The translations under genes were made by a program, and so were the position numbers. From assembly GCA_023954375.1 (NCBI GenBank), contig JAMLIC010000016.1, forward strand, positions 1 to 64,000: a DNA stretch of 64,000 bases, written 5' to 3'. Shown piece by piece: positions 43,922 to 51,970 of the stretch (the first letter of the stretch is position 1; each line of letters begins with the position of its first letter). Under the pieces are notes generated by a model. It saw nothing but the letters and a program-made list of their open reading frames with translations. It did no database searches and was not told the DNA's origin. Source of the DNA: Planctomycetota bacterium (GTDB lineage: Bacteria; Planctomycetota; J058).

Positions 43922-44373
43922 GGCGTGTCCGTCACTGCCGCGGGCTCTCACAGACCGGCTATCTCGGAGGTAGACGCTTTCCGCGCGACTTGCTCGCTCT
44001 CGACTGTGTCGGCCGGGCGCCTTGGCGCTCGAGCTCGTGGAGCGTCTCGACCGCCCGCTTCACCGCCCCGGGTGGCTCCCGGCGGCGGCCCCTTGACTTG
44101 AGCTCGGTCGAGCGGAAGCGCACGGACGACCGCCAGGCTCTCACGCTCTGCGCGACGCAGTCTGGTTCGGAGAGCGAGCACTCCCACCATCTCCGGCAGC
44201 AGGTCCTGGCCTGGCGCGACGGCGAGACGCACCCCCACGTCCTTCGCTGGCTCGAGGAACGGGCCGAACTGCTTGCCGTGCGGGCTGAACGCGCAGCGAT
44301 CAGCGAGGAGCGGGAGCGCTGGGTAGAGGGACGCGTTGCCTCTCTCTTACTACAGATCAGGCACAGCACTTGA
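43918..44373 (+). CDS. Small coupled protein of uncertain reality
   Basis: 151 codons from ATG 43918, which overlaps the kinase stop (ATGA). The C-terminal half is a plausible charged helix (HPHVLRWLEERAELLAVRAER), but the first half is Ser/Arg-rich and reads like non-coding sequence. A one-base shift near 44000 gives a more natural segment (ALALELVERLDRPL), so it could be a frameshifted gene. It overlaps the end of the convergent NACHT gene by 17 nt. Confidence 0.4.
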   Translation: MRRVRHCRGLSQTGYLGGRRFPRDLLALDCVGRAPWRSSSWSVSTARFTAPGGSRRRPLDLSSVERKRTDDRQALTLCATQSGSESEHSHHLRQQVLAWRDGETHPHVLRWLEERAELLAVRAERAAISEERERWVEGRVASLLLQIRHST

Positions 44374-47300
44374 ACCCGATCGCCGCAACGGCTCCTTGCA
44401 TGGTGGCATACACCTCCCTCACTGTCTGGAGCTTCGTGTCGAGCGGATGCTGCTCGTCGACCTGCAGAAGCACGAACACGCCGTAAGTTGCTCCGACGCC
44501 CTGCATGTAGCGCTGCACGAGCGTGGACCTGTAATCTTCGATGTTCTTGCGTGAGCGCAATTCAGTATTGCTGGTGAGCTTGAGCTCGATGACGACCGGG
44601 CCAACAAAGCCCTGCCAGATGACGAAGTCCAGCTTCCTTCCGTCATCGAGCTCCTGCTCGCGGATGATGTTCACGTCCCGGAGCCCTCGGGCCAAGAGGG
44701 CTGCCCGGATCTGTGCTTTCACCGTGCGCTGAATGAGGTTCTCGTACTGCTGGCGCTTGGCGTCCAAGACCTTGCCCGTGCCGAGGAACGCGTAGGCGCC
44801 CTCCGCTTCGATCCAGTTGCGAACGTCGACGTCGAGGACTTCGCAGACCAGGTGGTGAAGGTCACGAGCGTCCGCCACATCGAGGTACGATCGAGTGCGA
44901 AAATCGTTGTACGTCACCACACAGTCGCGGACGCTCCGTGGCTTCGAGATCGCCGCCATGTAGCTCTGGCGCAGCTGGACGAGCCGATGTCGGAACCAGC
45001 GAATGTCGTCAACCGTTGCGTTGAGACGGATGAACTGCTCGAGAGCGTCGATGGGTTCATAGCGACCATGCCGCTTCAAGCCATCGAAGTAGCCGACGAC
45101 CACGGTCCTGAGGTAGGTCGAGTACTCGTCGTAATCGTCTCCCCACGTGGACATGTCCAGCGAGATTCCCATGAGGTCGAGCATGTCGAGCTGGAAAGCC
45201 GGCTCCGCAAGCTCCATGATCGGCCGCGCGAATGCGAAGTGCCGGAGCTCGTCCTCCTCAGCCGAGCTGCCTACTCGGATCCGCCGGCCGCTGCCTCGGT
45301 CCCGAGTAAACGGGAACGCTCGTCGCACTAGCTCGGCGAGCCTCCAGCCAATGGCGTCCGGATCGCGAAAGTGGCGAATGAGCAACTCGTTGGCCTTGTC
45401 TCGGAGTCCTTCCGCCCGACCGCTCGTGCAGCGTAGCGAGGTGAAGATCACTCCGAGGTAGTCCCGCGCCTGAGCATCCGGCGCGTTGTCGACCATGACC
45501 TCCAAGGCGCGCACTCGCTCGCTAGGATGGAATGCGTCGCCGGCGACGAGTTCACGGAGCAGAGCGCCAAAGCGCGCACTCCTGGTCGATTGCGCGAGAC
45601 TCACGATGCGACCCGACTGTATCTGTCGCAAGTCGCGGTGCGCCTCGTAGGCGCCCGCGACGTTGTCCAGTTCGTGGTCGGTAAGCGGACTGAACATGGA
45701 GAGGATGCCGTCGTCCCCGAACTCTCGTTCGAGTGGAACGTAGCTCACCCCGGCCGCTCGCCACTGTGAGACATCGACTCCAAGACTGATGGCGGTTCTC
45801 AAGGCATACGGAAGCTGAGCGGTCCACGAATCGCGAGTGTAGGCTCGGGCGTCGACCCACTTCGTCTCAGGCCATGCGTCCGAGGGATTGACTCGCTCCA
45901 AGTAGCCAGTCGCAAGTTCTCTCAGCCGCGTGAGGTGCGGCGCCGAGGCCAACTCGCGCAGTACTCCCTCGTGCTTCATGTAGTAGCTGAAGAGGTCGCG
46001 ACGGTCCTGGTCGCCCCTGTGGAGCCGATCTATGAATCCGGCGAGAACTTTGCGTGCCTCGGCGACGCGGCGCTGCTCCTCGGCGCCCTTGTTGCGATCA
46101 GCCCATGCACGATGAGCCGCACACTCCGCAGGGAAGAGCTCCTTCGCCTTGGCGAGGACAGCGGGGCTCTCGGACGCGAGCGCACATGCGCTCGCGAACT
46201 GTTCGTGTTCATCGCCGCGGCCTCGTAGCTGAGCAACGAGTGGCTCCAACGATTCGGGAGTGAGGGCTCCTGTCACGAGCTCGCGTAGGTCGTATAGGTC
46301 GTAGGCAGACCACTTGTCAGGAGGCTCAGAGACCACCATGGAGACGACCTGGGCGACGTACTTCGGATCTCGGGCGGCCACTGCGCCAACGAGGCCTGTG
46401 AGCAGGGGCGACCTCCTCCCGTAGTGCCTCGCGCCTGAATCCAGAATGACGGCGCGCACGAACTGCGCGATCTGCGCATCGAGCTCGGGGCATGCAGGTC
46501 CCGCGACGCTACGAGCCCATGCTGGAAGGCGATCGTCGAAGAGTGTCGAGTGATCGAGCGCCTCTCTGAGCAGCGTTGAGTCGTCAGCAAGTCGGGACAG
46601 GAGACGCACGACGCTGCCCTGTGACTTCATGGCCAGGATCACATAGAACGCTTCCACCACTCCGTCATCGGACTGCATCGCCCTGCACACAAGGTCCAAG
46701 GTGACGTCGGCTTCAGGATCGATCTCGCCGCACACGCTCACCAGCGTTCGAAGCAGCAGAGTGTCCCGATGGAAGTGCAAGGACTGCTCAACGCTCTTCA
46801 GGATTTGCAGGTCGTTGAACTCGCGAAGGGCGTGAAGGCACTCCCGCTGCATGGTCGGGAAGACACTCTCCTCTGATGAGTCCTTGATGAAGCCTACAAG
46901 GCGTTCCTCCCAGAGCAGAGCCTCCCGACGCTCGAGCCTTCCCTCTCGCACCAGGGCGCCGACAAGGTTCGCCACATTGCCGCGGTTGACAACGAGCGCC
47001 TCTCCAGCGCCTGTCTGCGCCAGCCGCTCCAGAGTCGGAAGGAGGGACGGGTCGGAGTACCGCGCAAGAAGGTAGGGCAGCCCTATTGGGAGCCAGACGG
47101 AAGCAGTCGCGTAGTAGTCGAGCACCTGTTTGAAGATCGAGCGTCTCTGGCCGGGGGACAGGCGTTCAGGCCGAACGGACATGACGAGGCGGTGATAGTC
47201 CTCTGGCTGCACCACCCTCGTCTCTGCGCTGCCCACACGCATGATCGTAGGCAGAAGGTCGGGCTCGCGATCAAGCAGGAACGACAGCGTGTTGTACCAG

Positions 47301-48532
47301 GACGGAATGATGTCGCTCAGTCCGGGTGAGACCATGAGGTCATAAACGATATGGTGCGTCCGCCGTCCCTGGCCCAAGCGTGAGAGTTCCTTCGCGGCGA
47401 GGTACTCCTGGAACTCGCGACACTCGAACTCAACCGCGTCGCCACCTGACGCACTGGCTTGGGTCTTGAGGACGGTGCGGTCGACGAAGTCGGCCAGTGT
47501 GACTTCCTTCCAGACGTACTGTGCCAGGTTCGACTGGACGTCATCGAAGAAGGTGACGAGGTCTTCCTTCGGAAGGACGTTGGCCTGCTGGATCTCCATC
47601 ACCAAGGCCAAAGCCTCTAGCGCACGTGTGATCGCCTCAACCTTGTGCTCCTCTCCCTTTCCTACCTTCTTCGCCTCCTCGCGTAGCTTCCTGTAGATGA
47701 ATGCCTCGAAGATCTCGCTTCTCGTGAGTCCTCTGAGCTTCTCGAACCCAACGGCCCGCCCCAGCTCGACGAACATCCGCATGTATCGAGGCACTTCGAG
47801 GACGCGCTGCGTCTCGGGAGAGCACTCGCGCAGGAGGGCCGCCGGGTCCGCTGAGTCTTGGCTCAGGAACTGACGTTTCTGGTCGTCACTCAGGCCCAGA
47901 ACCTCGACGTAGGTGAAGGCCAGCGACGAAATGGCGGTCGCAAAGCGCTCTAGGTGGTGCGTGCGGCAGCTCACGACGACAGCGACCCTGGGATAGTCGC
48001 GGCAGAAGAGGGCGATGCTTTCGAGGGCCTTGGAGAGGTCATGCCGCGCAACCTCATCCAGGGCGTCAAGGCATACGACAACGCGCTCTGCGGTAGGTCT
48101 CTCGTCGGCCGTTGCCTCAACGTGTTGAACCGGTCGGTCCTCCTCGTCTGCTTCTGCAGCTCGTTCGCCGCGAGGTAAGGTGAAGCGGCTCGTCCGCAGT
48201 TGATTCGCCTGCTCAGTCTGTTCCGGAGAACTACCCGGAACGACTTGAGCAGTTGGACTGCCTTCTTCCAGGCACGTAGGAAGAGCGTTGTAGTCCTCGA
48301 TGGACTTCAAGTCTACGAAGGCCGCCTCTCGGGCGGCGCCCGCCGCGTGGAGCACGAATTCTTTGAGGAGACGGGTCTTCCCGGCGCCTGGCTCGCCGAC
48401 GACCATGATGCGGTGGTGTTTCTCCAGCAGTCCGTTGATGGAGGCGTCCCTCCTGCTCCGGAGCAGCGCGCGGTGCTCCTTGTTGAGCTCGTCGATGGAC
48501 TTAGCGATGCGAAGCTCCGGAACGACGTACAT
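44357..48532 (-). CDS. NACHT-type STAND ATPase with C-terminal PD-(D/E)XK-type nuclease
   Basis: 1391 aa from ATG 48532. Walker A VVGEPGAGKT at residues 46-53, Walker B VVVCLDALDEV at ~151-161, then RVAVVVSCRTHHL (sensor) identify a NACHT NTPase very near the N-terminus. Residues ~250-1200 are long helical repeats, the usual ligand-sensing solenoid of STAND proteins. The C-terminal ~150 residues contain GRKLDFVIWQGFVGPVVIELKL, a D...ExK nuclease core with EQELDDG before it. The effector is therefore C-terminal, whereas Avs-type proteins carry it N-terminally. Such proteins bind a phage component, oligomerise and activate the nuclease. A Schlafen-like and an XRE gene lie upstream on the same strand. 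Confidence 0.85.
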   Translation of the reverse strand: MYVVPELRIAKSIDELNKEHRALLRSRRDASINGLLEKHHRIMVVGEPGAGKTRLLKEFVLHAAGAAREAAFVDLKSIEDYNALPTCLEEGSPTAQVVPGSSPEQTEQANQLRTSRFTLPRGERAAEADEEDRPVQHVEATADERPTAERVVVCLDALDEVARHDLSKALESIALFCRDYPRVAVVVSCRTHHLERFATAISSLAFTYVEVLGLSDDQKRQFLSQDSADPAALLRECSPETQRVLEVPRYMRMFVELGRAVGFEKLRGLTRSEIFEAFIYRKLREEAKKVGKGEEHKVEAITRALEALALVMEIQQANVLPKEDLVTFFDDVQSNLAQYVWKEVTLADFVDRTVLKTQASASGGDAVEFECREFQEYLAAKELSRLGQGRRTHHIVYDLMVSPGLSDIIPSWYNTLSFLLDREPDLLPTIMRVGSAETRVVQPEDYHRLVMSVRPERLSPGQRRSIFKQVLDYYATASVWLPIGLPYLLARYSDPSLLPTLERLAQTGAGEALVVNRGNVANLVGALVREGRLERREALLWEERLVGFIKDSSEESVFPTMQRECLHALREFNDLQILKSVEQSLHFHRDTLLLRTLVSVCGEIDPEADVTLDLVCRAMQSDDGVVEAFYVILAMKSQGSVVRLLSRLADDSTLLREALDHSTLFDDRLPAWARSVAGPACPELDAQIAQFVRAVILDSGARHYGRRSPLLTGLVGAVAARDPKYVAQVVSMVVSEPPDKWSAYDLYDLRELVTGALTPESLEPLVAQLRGRGDEHEQFASACALASESPAVLAKAKELFPAECAAHRAWADRNKGAEEQRRVAEARKVLAGFIDRLHRGDQDRRDLFSYYMKHEGVLRELASAPHLTRLRELATGYLERVNPSDAWPETKWVDARAYTRDSWTAQLPYALRTAISLGVDVSQWRAAGVSYVPLEREFGDDGILSMFSPLTDHELDNVAGAYEAHRDLRQIQSGRIVSLAQSTRSARFGALLRELVAGDAFHPSERVRALEVMVDNAPDAQARDYLGVIFTSLRCTSGRAEGLRDKANELLIRHFRDPDAIGWRLAELVRRAFPFTRDRGSGRRIRVGSSAEEDELRHFAFARPIMELAEPAFQLDMLDLMGISLDMSTWGDDYDEYSTYLRTVVVGYFDGLKRHGRYEPIDALEQFIRLNATVDDIRWFRHRLVQLRQSYMAAISKPRSVRDCVVTYNDFRTRSYLDVADARDLHHLVCEVLDVDVRNWIEAEGAYAFLGTGKVLDAKRQQYENLIQRTVKAQIRAALLARGLRDVNIIREQELDDGRKLDFVIWQGFVGPVVIELKLTSNTELRSRKNIEDYRSTLVQRYMQGVGATYGVFVLLQVDEQHPLDTKLQTVREVYATMQGAVAAIGFKCCA

Positions 48533-48646
48533 TAGTCGTCGCCCTGCGGGCCTGTTCGCTGCCGGCCGCGCTGACTACCTCGGCTTGGTTGCGCAGCGCT
48601 GAGCGGACCTTCTAGCCGCCAAGCCGAGCCGAGAGCGTTCAAGAGT

Positions 48647-50014
48647 TCAAGCACGACGCCTCCGGCGATCAGCGCTCCTCTCGAGGAGTGCTGGCAGTTC
48701 CGTCTTTGGGTCTGGCCGACGGTTGCTCGCTCCCTTCCTGACAAACACCTCGTTGGAGTCCTGCAGTGAGTAGGGGGGATCTTCACCCGCCTTGACTCTC
48801 ATCACGAGGACCGGCTCTCCGAACAGCTCGACCCATTCGACCTCGACGTCGGGGACTGGCTTGATCGTCTCGCGAACCAGGCGACGGACACGGTTCACAA
48901 GAGCGTCCTGCGCGGTTCGGGGGTCTCCGCCGGTCGCCTTTGCAAGCTTCGCACGGCGACTGGGCGTGCCGTCGTCCTCAACTCCCAGGTAGAGGCGACC
49001 GCCCGCAGCACTGTTCGCGAAGGCGATCACCGTCTCGAGGAGCTCGCCCTCCTTCTCATGCCCAGTCTCCACGAACGTCTTGAACTCAACGCGTTCGTCC
49101 TCGCCCGCCCGGGTGTCGAGCTCTGCTTGTTCCACCGTTGTGGGCAGGCGGACATCGGCGGATAGCTCCGCCCCAGGCCGGTCGAGCTTCACGTGGTCGA
49201 GGAGCGTCCCGTGCGCGTGAACGAGAAAGAGCTCGACAGCAGCGCAGTCCACGGGCGCATCCCATTCGCCATCGAGTCGATGCCAACGAGCGTCTCCGCG
49301 CACGGTGTGCTCGAGGAGCTGCACCTCGAGCTCGTCGGGCGGAACGGTTCGATCGACGCGCGCCGTCACTCGCCCCTCAGGAAGCCACCGCATGTGCGCG
49401 AAGCGTCCGCGCGTGTCCGGCAGAATCACGACGAGGTTGCAGAGGTAGGGAACCTCCTGCTGTGCTGGCAGGGGCCCGCCAAGGCTCCAAACCCAATCTG
49501 TCGCTGCCTCTTTCCCGCTGCGGTAAGGGCGCAGGCCATGTGCAACGACCGGCGAGAATGACGCATGCGCCTGGCCTGATCCGTCGTCGATCTGCATCTC
49601 GATGACATCTCGGTGCTCAGGCCAACCCGAGACGTTCCCGACAAAGATGTCGGACTGAGCAAAGCCTCGGGGCAAGATCCGCTCGCTGAAGCGTTTCCTC
49701 AGTCCTGTTGCGAGGATCGCACGCCCGCCGAGCTGACCCGTGCCCGAGAAGAGGGCGTTGAGCCGATCAAGAACCGGCTCCTCTCCGGCGATCCACTCCT
49801 CACCGAGTATCAGGTTCTTGTAGTCCATGAGAGGGCGCGCGGGAGCTGGCGGTTCGTCCAGCAGCATGCACCGACCCGTGATCAGCGCAGTTGCTCCTCC
49901 CGTTCGGACTTCGAGCGCGTAGGTGAAGAGTGCGCCCGCGATGGGTCTGTGCCGGCCCTTCAGGCTCGTGCCAATGGCCCGTTCAAGATCGCTCATCTCC
50001 ATTTCGGAGAGCAT
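48647..50014 (-). CDS. AlbA_2/Schlafen-like domain protein
   Basis: 455 aa from ATG 50014 (GAGGT just upstream; a GTG seven codons earlier is possible). The N-terminal ~300 residues are mainly beta and unknown. The C-terminal ~150 residues are an AlbA_2 module: EDERVEFKTFVE, LLETVIAFANSAAGGRLYLG, VEDDG, and the final VFVRKGASNRRPDPKTEL. AlbA_2 domains bind nucleic acids and occur in Schlafen RNases and in transcription regulators; the acidic VEFK region may form an RNase-like site. It lies between the XRE gene and the NACHT-nuclease gene, all on the minus strand, so it may belong to that defence unit. Confidence 0.8.
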   Translation of the reverse strand: MLSEMEMSDLERAIGTSLKGRHRPIAGALFTYALEVRTGGATALITGRCMLLDEPPAPARPLMDYKNLILGEEWIAGEEPVLDRLNALFSGTGQLGGRAILATGLRKRFSERILPRGFAQSDIFVGNVSGWPEHRDVIEMQIDDGSGQAHASFSPVVAHGLRPYRSGKEAATDWVWSLGGPLPAQQEVPYLCNLVVILPDTRGRFAHMRWLPEGRVTARVDRTVPPDELEVQLLEHTVRGDARWHRLDGEWDAPVDCAAVELFLVHAHGTLLDHVKLDRPGAELSADVRLPTTVEQAELDTRAGEDERVEFKTFVETGHEKEGELLETVIAFANSAAGGRLYLGVEDDGTPSRRAKLAKATGGDPRTAQDALVNRVRRLVRETIKPVPDVEVEWVELFGEPVLVMRVKAGEDPPYSLQDSNEVFVRKGASNRRPDPKTELPALLERSADRRRRRA

Positions 50015-50040
50015 AGACCTCGGGACCGACAACACGCGCC

Positions 50041-50436
50041 TTACTTACGGCGAACCCGCCTACTCTCCAGTGCGTCGAGCGCCTGCGCGACTCGCTCCAG
50101 CGCGAGGATGTACGCCTCGTCTCGATCGCGGAGTCGGGAACAGAGCCGGAACCAAGCCTTCTCCGCCCGTGGCGGGTTGGCGACCGCCGGCACCTCGGCA
50201 AGGAGGCTGGGCAGGGCGAGCCTGAGCGCGCGGGCGATCCCGACCAGGGTCCCGATGGTGGCCGAGCGGTCGCCGGCCTCGATGCGGGCCAGGGCGCCCT
50301 GGCTGAGGCCCGCGGCCCGGGCCAGCGCAGCCTGGGTCATGGCGCGCTCCTCGCGGAGCGAGCGGATCCGGGCCCCTAGCGTGGGCTCGATCCCGGTCTG
50401 TCGTCCCCTGCCCTTACCGCTCCGTCGTCGCGCCAT
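50041..50436 (-). CDS. XRE-family transcriptional regulator
   Basis: 131 aa from ATG 50436; an upstream in-frame ATG at 50481 is possible but neither has a strong ribosome site. Residues ~15-75 are a helix-turn-helix of the Xre/lambda-repressor type: IRSLREERAMTQAALARAAG, LSQGALARIEAGDRSATIGTL. The C-terminus is a charged helical tail. The gene ends 26 nt before the Schlafen-like gene, and is likely the regulator of the Schlafen/NACHT unit. Confidence 0.85.
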   Translation of the reverse strand: MARRRSGKGRGRQTGIEPTLGARIRSLREERAMTQAALARAAGLSQGALARIEAGDRSATIGTLVGIARALRLALPSLLAEVPAVANPPRAEKAWFRLCSRLRDRDEAYILALERVAQALDALESRRVRRK

Positions 50437-50549
50437 GTCGCTGCCCGGTAAGGGACCCCATCGCGACTTGCTAAAGGGCATTGAGTTGGAGATTATGACT
50501 TCGTCAATGGCAAGCAGCGGCTCGGCCGCGAACTGCAGGGGAGGACCTC

Positions 50550-51113
50550 ATGAGGCTTGCTCGGCGTCGACGCACGGTGATCGCGCTGTTGATCGTGTCC
50601 ATGTGGCTGAGCGGCTGCGGGTCGATCCTCTTCCCGACCCACCAGGTGGTGCAGTTCGAGTGCACGAACGTGGGGAGCGCCGGCTTCTCAGCCCCCGCGG
50701 CGGGCGCGGGGTGCCGCTCGGGGCAGGTGATGCGCCTGGACCGGACGAAGGACCACGTGATCGAGGTCCGCGCCGACGGCTACGAGCCCCAGACCCTCAA
50801 GCTCGTCAGCGAGGTGAGCGCCTGGAGGGTGGCGGTGTCCATCATCCTGAACGGGCTGATCAGCACGCCGACTTTGTGGATCGCGACGCCTTTCTTGTGC
50901 GGCGTGGACATTCGCTCCGGGGCCTGGAAGGTCCTCGAGCCCGGCGAGGTCCTGACCGAGCTCCACCGACCCGGCCAGGGCCCGAGCTCCAGTGAGCCAT
51001 CGGCGAGCACGTGGCCAACTGCGACGCCCTCACCCGCGGGCTTCTGCAATTCATGTGGCGCCCGGCTGAGCGGCACTCGGTTCTGCACCGGGTGCGGGGC
51101 GCGGGTCCAGTGA
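50550..51113 (+). CDS. PEGA-like lipoprotein with C-terminal zinc ribbon (copy 1)
   Basis: 187 aa; ATG 50550 with GGAGG 6 nt upstream. A lipoprotein signal peptide ends in LSGC (Cys at about residue 23). Then comes a PEGA-like domain (LDRTKDHVIEVRADGYEPQTLKL) and a hydrophobic segment (AVSIILNGLISTPTLWIATPF). The C-terminus holds CNSCGARLSGTRFCTGCGARV, a double CxxC zinc ribbon that is normally cytoplasmic, which is odd for an exported lipoprotein. GTGA overlap with a paralogue follows. Confidence 0.75.
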   Translation: MRLARRRRTVIALLIVSMWLSGCGSILFPTHQVVQFECTNVGSAGFSAPAAGAGCRSGQVMRLDRTKDHVIEVRADGYEPQTLKLVSEVSAWRVAVSIILNGLISTPTLWIATPFLCGVDIRSGAWKVLEPGEVLTELHRPGQGPSSSEPSASTWPTATPSPAGFCNSCGARLSGTRFCTGCGARVQ

Positions 51114-51715
51114 CCGTCCGGACCCGCGCGCGTCGCCGGGGTCTCATACTCGTGGTATGCCTCCTCGTCGGAGCCTGCGCCTCGAACAAGCGCGAGATGC
51201 GGGTCAAGGTCAACACCTCGAACGCGCGCTTCTACGAGGGCGACCGGCTCCTGAGCACACCCGCGCCGTCCACCGTCCTGCTGGACGTCAGCCGTGACCA
51301 CCTCATCCGGGTCGAGGCGGACGGCTACGAGCCGGAGACCCTCCGACTCGAGTCGAGGGTCAGCGCCCTCCGGGTCGTGCACGTGGCGGCCATGTCGCTG
51401 CTGCTGCCGATCATCGCCGGGCCCTTCCTCTGGTACAGGTGGACGGTCGACGGCTACTGCTACGTCCTCGAGCCCGAGGAGCCCGAAGTCATCCTTCAAC
51501 GCTCCACGGGAACGGCCTGGAGTTCGTCGCCACCGCCGACCTGGCAGCCCCGCCGGTCCGAGTCTGCGCCGCCCCGACCGGCGCCCTCGCCCCCGCCGCC
51601 CACCACGCCGAGGCCAACATCTGCAGCTCCACCGAGCCGTCCTGCGTACTGCGGCGAGTGCGGAGCGCGCGTGGGCGCCCGCTACTGCGGGGAGTGCGGG
51701 CGCCCCGCGCAGTGA
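51110..51715 (+). CDS. PEGA-like lipoprotein with C-terminal zinc ribbon (copy 2)
   Basis: 201 aa from GTG 51110, overlapping the previous stop by four bases. Same plan as its neighbour: lipobox VGAC, PEGA-like LDVSRDHLIRVEADGYEPETLRL, a hydrophobic stretch (VVHVAAMSLLLPIIAGPFLW), a Pro-rich spacer (~45 residues) and a C-terminal ribbon YCGECGARVGARYCGECG. The pair arose by tandem duplication. Possibly the hydrophobic stretch is a true membrane span that leaves the ribbon in the cytoplasm, giving a membrane-spanning sensor-like arrangement. Confidence 0.75.
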   Translation: MTVRTRARRRGLILVVCLLVGACASNKREMRVKVNTSNARFYEGDRLLSTPAPSTVLLDVSRDHLIRVEADGYEPETLRLESRVSALRVVHVAAMSLLLPIIAGPFLWYRWTVDGYCYVLEPEEPEVILQRSTGTAWSSSPPPTWQPRRSESAPPRPAPSPPPPTTPRPTSAAPPSRPAYCGECGARVGARYCGECGRPAQ

Positions 51716-51970
51716 CCGGACCCAGCAGGACCCCGCCGCGCCGGCGATGACGATGGCCGAGCGGATGATGATGGTGGTCGAGCCGCCGGTGCTGACCCAC
51801 GCGTGAGGGGTGGCCCGGTACAGCCCCGAGTGGATAACGAGTTACAGGTCCAGGTACAGGTACAGCTGCCCGAGCATGTACCAGCCCTGACGATCTCTAG
51901 ACCCAGCGCTACGCTGGTCTTGTGGCTGACCGCGGGCCTCGCGTGGGTCGGCCAGGACCGGAGGCGGGGG

